DNA from: Saccharomycopsis malanga
Taxonomy: Eukaryota > Ascomycota > Saccharomycetes > Ascoideales > Saccharomycopsidaceae
Direction: 5' to 3'
Assembly (NCBI GenBank): GCA_004014935.1
Contig: CP025325.1
Coordinates: 2,418,001 to 2,482,000, forward strand
Length of the DNA: 64,000 nucleotides
Part shown: piece by piece, positions 30,601 to 38,844 of the stretch
How the letters are laid out: every line of letters starts with the position of its first letter
Position numbering within the stretch: the first letter of the stretch is position 1
Notes under the pieces: model-generated
Told to the model about the DNA's origin: nothing
The model's database searches: none
What the model saw: the letters and a program-made list of their open reading frames with translations, nothing else
Made by a program: the position numbers and the translations under genes

Positions 30601-31534
30601 TACGTCTCATCAATAAGGAAGGTTTTGTCTGTAGTTTTGGAGAAATAATGTTATTGTTGGCATTTGTATTGGGAATATTACTCAAATTTGCATAGGAATT
30701 TTGACAAGAATTATAATTAGCATTATAGCTGCGATTCATATTATAGTTTTGGTCAACTTGAGCATTGAAATCTTGCTTAATTTTCCTATTTCCATCCTCA
30801 TTGAATGCCGTATGAACTGGGCTTTTGTCTGTAGTGAGAGACATTATCTCAGAGTGTATGGGAGAAGTATTTCCTGAAGCGGCTTCTGAATTGTCGTCAT
30901 TATCCCCAAAACTGTTGTTATTACTATTAATGTTATTATATGTTTGTTTCTGATTGTTTGGTAAATCCCTACTTTCATGATTCAGATAAATCGTTGACGC
31001 TGCAGTGGAAACAAAGCCAGAATCGGTGGCTAGGCTGTCTTTTGTACTGAGCAGCTGAAACTGCTCTTTTCGGTATTGATACTGATGCTGTGTGTTAATA
31101 TCAATTTGAGATTTGTAAGGTTGGGGCTGTGTCACTGGCAAAGGTTTTTGGGAATACGCCTGTGACTGAATAAGTACTTGGTGGTTAACCTCTCTAGCAG
31201 AAGATCCACCTAGCTTAAGATTAATCAACTGCTCATAACAATAATGAGCACGCTTGCTAGCCTGACGGTCGCGATGTAGAATAGATTGTAGCTGGTCAAA
31301 CTCGTTTCGCGGAAGACTATGTTTAGAGACTGAGAACTTGTCAGGAAAATTTTTCTTAAAAGCACTGAGAGAATTGGTAATGAATGTGTGAAGATTCATC
31401 CACTTTTTGTAGGACGCTTGGAAATCACCTCGAAGCTCAAATAACACGCATTCCTGAGAAAGATTGGTGCAGAGACTACTACAATCGCTGATGTTGCGTA
31501 GGAAAGAGTATTCAGGACGAATGGGGAAACTCAT
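27653..31534 (-). CDS. SAP1: Sap1/Yta6-type AAA protein with degenerate ATPase motifs
   Basis: A 1293-aa protein with an N-terminal helical region (MIT-like, residues 1-100: ECVLFELRGDFQASYKKWMN), about 850 residues of Ser/Asn-rich linker, and one C-terminal AAA domain from about 1010. Order and wording follow yeast Sap1 (FPFLRPDLFNGLSDPVK, WAMDESSK, YIPLPDF, the end EKWSSKHL). The catalytic signatures are altered. Walker A reads GPSGNGKS near 1051 instead of GPPGTGKT. Walker B reads IVDNIE near 1108 instead of FIDEID, losing the catalytic Glu. Sensor 1 reads GTTSRPW in place of GATNLPW. The arginine-finger segment reads KTFFSIK instead of RRRFSRK. ATPase activity is therefore doubtful. Start: first in-frame ATG, 31532-31534 (MSFPIRPEY); upstream codons lead only to a TTG. 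Neighbouring CAJ1 matches S. cerevisiae order. Confidence 0.82.
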   Translation of the reverse strand: MSFPIRPEYSFLRNISDCSSLCTNLSQECVLFELRGDFQASYKKWMNLHTFITNSLSAFKKNFPDKFSVSKHSLPRNEFDQLQSILHRDRQASKRAHYCYEQLINLKLGGSSAREVNHQVLIQSQAYSQKPLPVTQPQPYKSQIDINTQHQYQYRKEQFQLLSTKDSLATDSGFVSTAASTIYLNHESRDLPNNQKQTYNNINSNNNSFGDNDDNSEAASGNTSPIHSEIMSLTTDKSPVHTAFNEDGNRKIKQDFNAQVDQNYNMNRSYNANYNSCQNSYANLSNIPNTNANNNIISPKLQTKPSLLMRRIPKVAASSTLNLSNNYTIKSPPNKKILSPAESVSPISNSRRQLVPKNLFSPSAKIVAVPVTRDLFYEENDYGHEVLGHENGPFIKPVTTDSTTSQQLKKPIYDLKELRSALNTTHSNQYSQDPKLNEADAYREQTKHQLTKSSSEGQLLNSLPLRLRRPTVGEAMGPYNTNDSVVSFATTQRFSISDIEDDFDITSDWNSSDCNTRESSSSSNTNADSEGSYCSTKFTKYSKIQVNERVLNNTQPSTQQLKQFMNELKIEKELDDATISTDMETLTTPTREFLAVPDLGSSISISNVLASSAESYTSSRYSDDGLKTENGLAEGSFKEKKIVEEGIMKEKDTLEQAILKDRSKIDLVAKDDEEQIISKFKNTIDKKSPEQENKALSSSITEELRQLVANQIMKELSAPSKDVTFTPSTIRLTDADSDVSSKSNYTLDVQYDGTQTAHNPIPTVFNLNKSKVNVDKHKVKVEPKIPSLSLQAPKLSEKTLSKGSPLKNTITKPETGVGYSRAASIQKPSFQKATNHAKQTKIEELKATINIPDNKTISQTGERKLVFGNASSKPSPSDAFKSNMPKFQATSPTMSYNMNGAASPAVSFFSTNPFSPSMISPTNNKLPLIPSQKEPHRNATQRKPHSKSRGGSSSPPATSPGEISKKKQLKEHIERVLTECETDPFADDVDEKSCRAILNYALHGDLKTSWNDIAGLSVIKKTLKEELIFPFLRPDLFNGLSDPVKSLLLFGPSGNGKSMLAKALGKESKCMPFVVDAAVLIAGLSSKESEKLIRSLFYLAKKLAPLIVIVDNIEVLLEKKYDTVKAKAVFEKEWRGLIMSELNHHQNSRTNQKANFNDMKVLLIGTTSRPWAMDESSKTFFSIKQYIPLPDFDSRKALVKKLVQELQNHKLGDVDFRILSTMTNGYTGAEIIKMTRQAAMGPLRELGDNLLTVNKSSIRAVEMLDFKVALKSLLKSTNVEIIQKFEKWSSKHL

Positions 31535-33196
31535 ATGAAAGAGTGGGTGTGATGTGGCATGAATCGATTTTAAAAACTGGCTTGAAAAGATGTGGACGAA
31601 ACGATTCTGACTGAAAATGTAACGACAGTGCCAAAATGTTTGAAAATATCCATAAATCAAAAGAAAATGTAAGAAACAAAATCCACATTCCTCGCTGATT
31701 TCAACAGGCTAGTCACTCTGCAGCTTCATGCCTTTCTAGGCAACTTAACTGTCTTCGCGTTGCAGCCTTCCACCGCTGATCAGGGCAGCTTAAATCAATC
31801 TAGCCCTATTGTCGTCTTGTCAGATGAAGTTTCTACAACCTATATTGTTAAATCTCGACCTCCTCTATTCATCTATTAGTTTGCTTTATTTTACAACTAC
31901 AGTGTTTTGGCCTACAACATTAACCACAACCCTCGTCTTTAAACCCCCTAATACTGTTTTTCGCTTCAGCTTCCAAGACAAATGTGGCTGCAATTAAGTC
32001 TCTGTGCAGATACTTATCCCTTTCTTTTGAGGTAAAAAAAAACGAGTTACGCTTTGTCCAAAGGAAAGCAGCTTGTCACTTTTCCACAGCCAACAGTTTT
32101 TGGCTCAACTGGCCGTCAAATAATCTGATGGCAAAATAAACAATACTTGATTCTACTCGTCTGGACTGGTCGAATCGTACGAAACACGATCTTCTGCATG
32201 CAGCCACGCACATATGCGTAAAGGCATGCAAGTAACTGCAGGATCCGTCCATAATTCCTGTTTTTGGCCTCCAAGAAGCTATAGACAATACAGTACTTGC
32301 GCATATCTACACGAGTCCGCTTACAAGTGATTCTCAACTGAGCTTTTGTCGTGAAATGTTTATTCCAGCATACTGAGAGCTATCATATATGGCCAGAATG
32401 GATGATGTTTTCAAGTCTTTCCACTTGAACGGGCAGATAGTTTATAATAGCATAGCAAACAATCGATAGTTTGTGTTCTTTTTTTGATATGGAAACGGTA
32501 TAACAGGCCAGTCCATTAAATAAACTGCAGTTAAGAGTTTGATAGTACTGCTTTGTAATGGTAAATTTTTTGTTTTGTTTTTTTGTTTGGTCATAAATTT
32601 AATTATTTTCTATCCATTCAGTGATGTTTAATCGAAAGAAGGAAATTTTCATTTTTCTCTTTTGAAACTACCTACAATCAAAGCTAGCAGTGGATCAGCC
32701 TTACAAAGACAAGAGAATATTAAAATTGTAATTGACTGTGTAAGGCTGATCAACTGGACAAAATACAAAGAACAACATGACTTTAAAGCGCCAATAGAGT
32801 TTTCAAGTAGTATATGGAACACCAACAAATTTTTATTTTTATTTTGCAACAACAACAAATAAAATCTGATCTTCCGAATTCAAGCTTCAACTATTAATCC
32901 AGCCTCAATTTAATCAAGGCCTTGTTAGTTGGTAGGCATGAAATGTACGTTTACTGGTAATTTCAATCACCAATGTGAATGGATCAAATACTGCTTGACA
33001 TGCATCATCTGGTATATATGTGTGGTTGTGTAGCACTGTCCCGATGGGCATCTCAGCAACCTATACTAGCAATTATTCAACTTCAGAGCTTTATTTTGAA
33101 TAATAAGCATGCCCTTTCAGAACAGACGAGAACCTAATTTTCAGTAAATTGTTTTTTAACGATTTGTCGGGTCTTAAAATAGAAAGAAGAGAAAAT
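31535..33196. promoter_or_regulatory. Long divergent intergenic region, SAP1-like / SRAP gene
   Basis: 1.66 kb, the largest gap of the window. Small open frames (31809-31997, 32662-32862) have no coding texture or proper start. I see no tRNA, no repeat of the SINE-like family and no RNA motif. Presumably promoter sequence of both outward-facing genes. Confidence 0.35.
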
Positions 33197-34176
33197 ATGT
33201 GTGGAAGATACGTTTTTGCAATTGTATGTTATTTGCTACTTTTCAGCACTACTCAGCCTTTTAAATTGTAGATTATTTATTAACAGTCAAACAGGATAAG
33301 GATGAAATCCAGCAAGCCTTCGAAAAACGCAATAATGTGAATGTTGACAAGGTTGTGGATGATGGAATGAATTACAAATCTTACAATGTTGGGCCTACCA
33401 ACTATTCACCAGTGTTGTTTAAGGATACTGAAAATGGCAAAAATGAAATTGTTGTCCGCTATATGAGATTTAGTTTCTTGCCATTTTGGGCCCAGAAACC
33501 AAAAGAGTTTAAGTAAGTGCAAACAAACTTAGGCAAAGGCAAATGGATTACTGACAGTTATAGCGCGTATCGGACTTTCAACGCCAAGAAGGAAACCCTT
33601 GAGTCTAAATCAAAAGTCTGGAGTGCCAGTCTAGCTCACAAAAGATGCGTAGTCCCTGTCCAAGGGTATTATGAGTGGATTCATGAGCCTGCTGGTAACA
33701 ATACTAAGAAAGTTAACAAGAGACCTTTTTATGTTCATAAAAAAAACCAAGAAGAGCTTATTTTTCTTGCAGGACTTTGGTCCAAGACTGAAACCAAGGA
33801 TAAAGATTATCCTGATAATTTGTATTCTTTCGCAATTATTACTGGGCCTGCTCCCAATCAGCTTGAATGGCTTCATGAGCGTATGCCTATAGTTCTTACC
33901 CCTGGAACTAAAGGGTGGAATGAGTGGTTGGACGTTGACAAGAAGACAAAACTTACCACTAGTGAGATTGAATCTATTTTGAAACAGTACACTACGCCTG
34001 ATTTAAACTGGTATGAAGTCTCCCAAGATGTGAACAAAGTTTCTCACAATGGACCAAACTTAATACAACCTTTAGAGAAAAGAGAAAAGGTAGAGGAAGA
34101 GAATAAACAGATTGTCAAGGAGGAGCTCGAAGCCAACGGTAAGAATGGGGACAAGCAAATATTGAAACTATGGTGA
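33197..34176 (+). CDS. SRAP-domain DNA-protein crosslink protein (HMCES / YMR114C family), two introns
   Basis: SRAP proteins bind abasic sites in single-stranded DNA and form a covalent link through Cys2. I read three exons: 33197-33223, 33295-33512 and 33558-34176, giving 287 aa. Exon 1 is only nine codons, MCGRYVFAI, and supplies the essential Cys2. After splicing the catalytic residues are all present: Asn90 in TFNAKKET, Glu121 in GYYEW, His188 in HERMP. The splice across exons 2-3 restores NYSAYRTFNAKKE, which fits the family. Without splicing only the third exon is open. The C-terminus overlaps an acidic ORF by seven bases. In S. cerevisiae this gene is next to MGR3, which lies 26 kb away here. 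Exon 1-2 junction is the less certain one. Confidence 0.85.
33224..33294 (+). other. Intron 1 of the SRAP gene
   Basis: 71 nt, donor GTATGT, branch-like TATTAAC at 33278-33284, acceptor AACAG at 33294. It joins ATT to GAT in phase. A nearer AG at 33286 would break the frame. Confidence 0.7.
33513..33557 (+). other. Intron 2 of the SRAP gene
   Basis: 45 nt, donor GTAAGT, branch-like TTACTGAC directly before the CAG acceptor. Removal bypasses an in-frame stop and restores the conserved segment before TFNAKKE. The very short branch-to-acceptor distance is unusual. Confidence 0.7.
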
Positions 34177-34637
34177 GCAAAGGCCAGAAAAATAATGATA
34201 AGGTGAAAAAGAAGAAGGATGCAGAAGATAATGATAATGATAATAATGATAAAGTGAAGAAAGAAGATCGAGGCAACAATATTAAAAATGAAAATGAAAA
34301 TAGTACTGGAAAACCAGAAGAAAAGTTAGCTCAGGACGATGATACTGGAGAAGTGAAGCAAGACAAAGATGAAGATGGTTTGCCTGAAGATTTTGAGGAA
34401 GATTTTGAGGAAGACAGTGATGAAGAAGAGGGAAAAGGGGATGATGATTATGAAGATGAAGATGAAGATGAAGATGAAGATGAAGAAGAAGATGAAGAAG
34501 AAGAAGATTATGATGAAGGTGACGAGATTGAAGGTGGCGAAGAGGAAGTAAATGTCTCAAGAACCGCTGAAAAACGAAAAGAAGATTCACCTCCAGCAGT
34601 TCACACTCGCCATCATGATAAGAAGCAGAAAGTTTAG
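34170..34637 (+). CDS. Acidic low-complexity ORF overlapping the SRAP gene, probably its C-terminal tail
   Basis: 155 codons in another frame, starting with an ATG seven bases before the SRAP stop codon ends. Composition is extreme: Lys/Asn-rich at first, then long Asp/Glu runs (residues about 70-130), ending in a basic DKKQKV that looks like a nuclear localisation signal. This frame is open upstream to 34142. A third intron or a one-base change in the GGGG at 34147-34150 would join it to the SRAP protein. Separate translation cannot be excluded. It is not recognisable on its own. Confidence 0.55.
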   Translation: MVSKGQKNNDKVKKKKDAEDNDNDNNDKVKKEDRGNNIKNENENSTGKPEEKLAQDDDTGEVKQDKDEDGLPEDFEEDFEEDSDEEEGKGDDDYEDEDEDEDEDEEEDEEEEDYDEGDEIEGGEEEVNVSRTAEKRKEDSPPAVHTRHHDKKQKV

Positions 34638-35201
34638 TTAGTTTATAAGAAATATTAAGTTTTGTCCTTTTTTACTTTTATCTTTTATTGTTTGAGACAC
34701 TATAGGCTGAATTGAGGAATGCCTTTTTTTTGTTATTTGAAATTTTTCAGATTCTGACTATGATGTAATGAAACGTATTATCTATAATATGCTGTATATC
34801 ATCAAAATTATTTGTTTATATTACTTTAAAAGGCTTTCCTCTTGATAATATTATTTTCTCTCAGTATTTAGTCCGCTTCAGTTTCTTAAAAGACTTTTCG
34901 GTGATTTGCGATTTACAATATGTCTATAACAGTTATGTAATACGGCTCGTACTTTGAAATAGTTCAAGCTCCAAAGTGATTATGTTCATCACTGGATAAG
35001 TAGTACTGCTTGAATATTGACAGAGATGAAAAAAGGAATCTATGTGAAAAGAAAAAAAAAGAAATTGAAATGCAATTATTTCTTAAAGAAATAAGAAGAA
35101 GAAACAAGAAAAATTATCAAAAATATAAAAGAAAACTCTTAAATAAATTTTTAAAAAGAGGCGTGAGAAAGGAAAAACAGTAAATAAGTCAAAAAATGCC
35201 A
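34638..35201. other. Convergent 3' region
   Basis: 564 bp, A/T-rich with A runs towards 35050-35150. No gene or repeat seen. Confidence 0.4.
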
Positions 35202-36581
35202 TCAAACTTTTGATGCTTCTGGGGCCTTTCTTTCTTTGCTTTTTTCTTCAGCAAGTTTCTTCTCTGCGAGAGCCCTTTCCCTTTCTTCTCTGGCCTTTCT
35301 TCTTTGCTTTCTACCTTTATCCTTCTGAGCCTCGGCTACTAGCTCCTCGAATACTCTGGCTTCTTCATTTTCGGCTTCTGTTCTAGTGGTGCTTTTGAAT
35401 ACTTTCCCCAATTTTATCAAAGCTTCTGCCCGTTGAAGTCTCTTATCTAATGGGACAGTCTTGTCGTACAACACCAAATCGCAGACACCTCTAATAGTTC
35501 CTTGTATTTCAAACTTGGAACCGTGCCAAGCAGCAGCCAAAACTTTACCCATCAAGAGTTTTTCCATTTCAGCTATTTCCTCTGCAGTAGGTTCAGGCAA
35601 ACCTTCCTCGGTCTCCTGCATTTTGGCGAATTCTTCCATTGTGGATTGTGCATCTAATGCAGAAGAAATTGTTTTGAATGTGTCACTTACGAGGCCAGCT
35701 TTTTCACGAACCGAAGAAAAAAATCCTCCGATACCCAAGAACTTCTGACTTTTAATGAATATCTGGCCTTTAGTTACATAGATCTCACCAATTGTGTGTA
35801 AAATGTCTAAGCCAAAAGACTCTATTTTCAAGGAGTCTGCTTCCATTCTATATTTCTCTTCAAATGATCTCAGACATCCTTCATCTCTGGTACTTTCTGT
35901 CCAAATGGAAAGTTTGTTCACTAGCTTTTCGGCCAACTGTTTTTTAGTCTCTTCTCTTTTCTTTCTACTTTCTTCTTCATACTTTTCGAGCTCCTCCTTC
36001 TGTTTCTCAGTAAGTTTTGCTTTCTTTTCGTCTTCTTCCTTCTTGGTAGTATCAGTCTCTTCAAGCTCACTTTTATTGATATGACTATATGACTCGTCAA
36101 TCTTACCCTTTGACTCCTCTTTGAAATGCTCAATTGCTAATCTTCTGATTCCATCGGCACTAGTGCTTTGAGTAGATGTGCCTGTAGAGGCCTCATCAGC
36201 TCCCGATCCAGCCTTTGCTTCTTCTTCTTGTTGAGATAACTCAGCGGTTTTAGCCATATCCTTCAACAAAGTCAATTCGCCAATCCAATCCAGAAAAGCT
36301 TCACCTCCAAATATCATAGCAAAGTACTCTGTTGCATCTTCAAAGCCTTGCTCCGGAACAGCTGAATCCTTACCATGCTTATCATACTTGGCACGCAAAT
36401 CGTCATTTGATAGTACCTGATATGCCTCAGTAATAGACTGAAACTTCTCTTTGGCTTCTGGCGCAGGATTCTTGTCCGGATGGTATTTCAAAGAAAGTTT
36501 CCGGTATGCCTTTTTGATCTGTTGTGGCGTTGCCGTCACCTCAACATCCAATATTTTATAATAAGTGTCATCAACAACCAT
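35202..36581 (-). CDS. CAJ1: J-domain protein of the Caj1/Djp1 type
   Basis: An Hsp70 co-chaperone. The J domain fills residues 4-70 with the HPD triad at 34-36 (KYHPDKNP). There is no Gly/Phe region and no zinc finger, so it is a class III J protein. The segment AVPEQGFEDATEYFAMIFGG and the following DWIGELTLLKD match Caj1 closely. A highly charged coiled coil comes at about 165-225, and the DnaJ-X domain from about 250 to 390 (ESFGLDILHTIGEIYVTKGQ). The C-terminal tail is Lys/Glu-rich. Length is 459 aa against 391 for Caj1. Start ATG 36579-36581. In S. cerevisiae CAJ1 adjoins SAP1; here the SRAP gene lies between them. Djp1 is the alternative name. Confidence 0.85.
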   Translation of the reverse strand: MVVDDTYYKILDVEVTATPQQIKKAYRKLSLKYHPDKNPAPEAKEKFQSITEAYQVLSNDDLRAKYDKHGKDSAVPEQGFEDATEYFAMIFGGEAFLDWIGELTLLKDMAKTAELSQQEEEAKAGSGADEASTGTSTQSTSADGIRRLAIEHFKEESKGKIDESYSHINKSELEETDTTKKEEDEKKAKLTEKQKEELEKYEEESRKKREETKKQLAEKLVNKLSIWTESTRDEGCLRSFEEKYRMEADSLKIESFGLDILHTIGEIYVTKGQIFIKSQKFLGIGGFFSSVREKAGLVSDTFKTISSALDAQSTMEEFAKMQETEEGLPEPTAEEIAEMEKLLMGKVLAAAWHGSKFEIQGTIRGVCDLVLYDKTVPLDKRLQRAEALIKLGKVFKSTTRTEAENEEARVFEELVAEAQKDKGRKQRRKAREERERALAEKKLAEEKSKERKAPEASKV

Positions 36582-37188
36582 GTTTGTTCTTTGTTTTTGA
36601 ATTTATTTTTTCGATTTTTGTACTTGAACCAACACTGGAAATATCTTATCCTAGTATATCCACTTGAAAATATCTAACAGCCGCTTTATCAAACACGTAT
36701 CCAAATAACAAAGAAAATAGCACAAGACCTAGTTTTCCAAAGCACAAATACCGTTTAAATTTTTTTGATAAAACCTCTATATTTTTCTCAAACTTCATCG
36801 ATATCAATACTACAACCACCACCCACCATCTTGGCCATTTTTTGCCCCATCGCCATCAGATCTTTTATAGGCACGTGACTGACCCAGTATGCTGGTTGCA
36901 TGAGTCTACAGAGACCAGCAGTATCTTTTACATTCTCTTACATCTTTACGTACCACCTAATTTATAGACGAACAATTTACAACTATTAATGTACAAATGA
37001 TGTAAAAATATGATAATCGTGCAGTATGTACAGAGTCATAAATAGCTGACGAGATGCCGTGGCGGGTGAGACAATTAGGACAAGCTGGGGGCTTCTTTGT
37101 AAGGGAATAACGGACATTAAATAATAAAATAAATGACTAATCACCAGTGAAAACACAAGGGAATAAACATATAAATAACAAGACACTT
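36582..37188 (-). promoter_or_regulatory. CAJ1 upstream region
   Basis: 607 bp between CAJ1 and the 3' end of MRPS5. Ordinary AT-rich sequence with a TATA-like CTATATTTTT near 36777. Nothing else recognised. Confidence 0.35.
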
Positions 37189-38154
37189 TTAAGGAGAGTA
37201 ATAAGTCTTACGCAAGTCAATGACTTTCTTACCTCTGGCCAAGGCCAATTCTTCGAGCGAAGAGCCTTGGGTCAAGGCTTCTACAGTAGCCTTGGCAATG
37301 TTCATACCATTTCTGGATTTGTATACCTTACCAGACAAATCCTTAATACCGGCACATTCACAAATTTCGAAAATGTAATGGTTGACTCTAAGACCGAAAC
37401 CAGGAGGAGCAGATCTCAAAAACAACTTCACACCGTGGTATCTGGAATCAATGTCTCCAATGATGGTTCTGTCTTCCAATCTAGGAACACGCTTCAAGTT
37501 TTTTATAGCGTTCCAGTTGGCTTTGGTAACTGCACCAAACACACCTTGTCTGTCTTTACCTTCTCCTAAACCAACCATACCATTACCGTCTCCTACAACT
37601 ACAAGAGAGTAGAACGATGGAATTTTACCTTTTCTAGTTTGGTTCGATACCATCTTGATGATAAGTGATCTTGCCTTAAGTTTCGATATGTATTCCTTGG
37701 ACAAACCTGTCAATTTGGACAAGTTGGTGAAAAAAGTATCATCCGATCTACCGCTTTTAGAGTCTTCTCTAAGAACTGCGCCCTCTGGCACATCTGGAAT
37801 AGACAAGGCTTGCTTAGGTTTCGTAAAATCAAACTGTTCTTGTTTCTGGTGGTCCCAGAAGCTGTCGATCTTGCTGAAATCATCAAAGTACGGAGGGGCA
37901 AACTTGGCAGATGGAGCACGTTTCTGCCAATGTTCTGGCTCTATGGCGGATTCTGCAATCTTAATAGATTCTAGCAAATCAGAAGAGTAATATTTTTTTA
38001 GCAAATTGAGATGCTGATCTTTGAGCACGTCTTGGCCTGAATTATTGGTTTGAGCGTTAAAAGCTACTGACGATCCACACAAAGTCCGGACACTGTTTCC
38101 ATTTATGGCTCGACTTATTACCGGAGAGCCTCTCTTCAACACCGCTTTTATCAT
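37189..38154 (-). CDS. MRPS5: Mitochondrial small-subunit ribosomal protein uS5m
   Basis: A structural protein of the mitochondrial 37S subunit. The 321-aa protein starts with an Arg-rich, acid-poor presequence (MIKAVLKRGSPVISRAINGN). The S5 N-terminal double-stranded-RNA-binding fold lies at about 165-235 (VVVGDGNGMVGLGEGKDRQG, the S5 signature). The S5 C-terminal domain follows (RSAPPGFGLRVN, ICECAGIKDLSGKVYKSRN, ATVEALTQ). Length agrees with yeast Mrps5 (307 aa). Start ATG 38152-38154. Confidence 0.93.
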   Translation of the reverse strand: MIKAVLKRGSPVISRAINGNSVRTLCGSSVAFNAQTNNSGQDVLKDQHLNLLKKYYSSDLLESIKIAESAIEPEHWQKRAPSAKFAPPYFDDFSKIDSFWDHQKQEQFDFTKPKQALSIPDVPEGAVLREDSKSGRSDDTFFTNLSKLTGLSKEYISKLKARSLIIKMVSNQTRKGKIPSFYSLVVVGDGNGMVGLGEGKDRQGVFGAVTKANWNAIKNLKRVPRLEDRTIIGDIDSRYHGVKLFLRSAPPGFGLRVNHYIFEICECAGIKDLSGKVYKSRNGMNIAKATVEALTQGSSLEELALARGKKVIDLRKTYYSP

Positions 38155-38844
38155 ATTGAAACTGCCACCCTGAAATATCCTTATTTTCTGATCCTGTATT
38201 AATTTCTCGTCATTCGTAGTTCTTCAACTCAAAAATTTCACCAAAAATATCGGAAAAAATTTGAAAATTTTGCTCACATGACCTGCGCATAATATCGCAT
38301 GTATATAGGGTATATATAGTGTTGAAGGTGATATTCTGCAGAAATATTGTGTGCTTGAAATGGACAACATAACAGTAAGTATAAATTTCAAAAAAGCAGT
38401 TTATTTTTAATTGTTTTAAATGTAGATAACAAATAATACAAAAGAATAGAGCGCATTGACTCTTGGAAACGTGGGGGAAATATGAGATAAATACACAGGT
38501 TTTGCTTTAGATTTACAACACTAATAAATGTCAATTTGTCTTTATTTTCTCTTTTGATAACAATAGGATCACACATAGCGAATGTAATATATTCGTTAAC
38601 ATTCATACCAGTGTAACTGTCAAAAAGAATGGCATGAATTTGATTTGTACTTGGTGTCTAGGAATAGAAACATGGTATTCTTTTTTTTAATAGCATCACA
38701 CAAGTTTTCAAATTATGGTCAAATTTGTAAAATAGCTTGTATTATAATTAAACACTATTAGGCTACTTTGTCTTTACTGCTTACAGACAATTGCAAAAGT
38801 TTCAAAGATACATTATTTATCATCTAATTTATAGAACCATATAT
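38155..38844. other. Intergenic region upstream of MRPS5
   Basis: 690 bp between the MRPS5 start and the UTP8 3' end. TATA-like TATATAGGGTATATATAG at 38301-38318. No gene seen. Confidence 0.35.

Noticed and set aside
31535-31660. Longer N-terminus for the SAP1-like protein
   Set aside because: The upstream codons have no ATG, only a TTG, and the family-like sequence starts at MSFPIRPEY.
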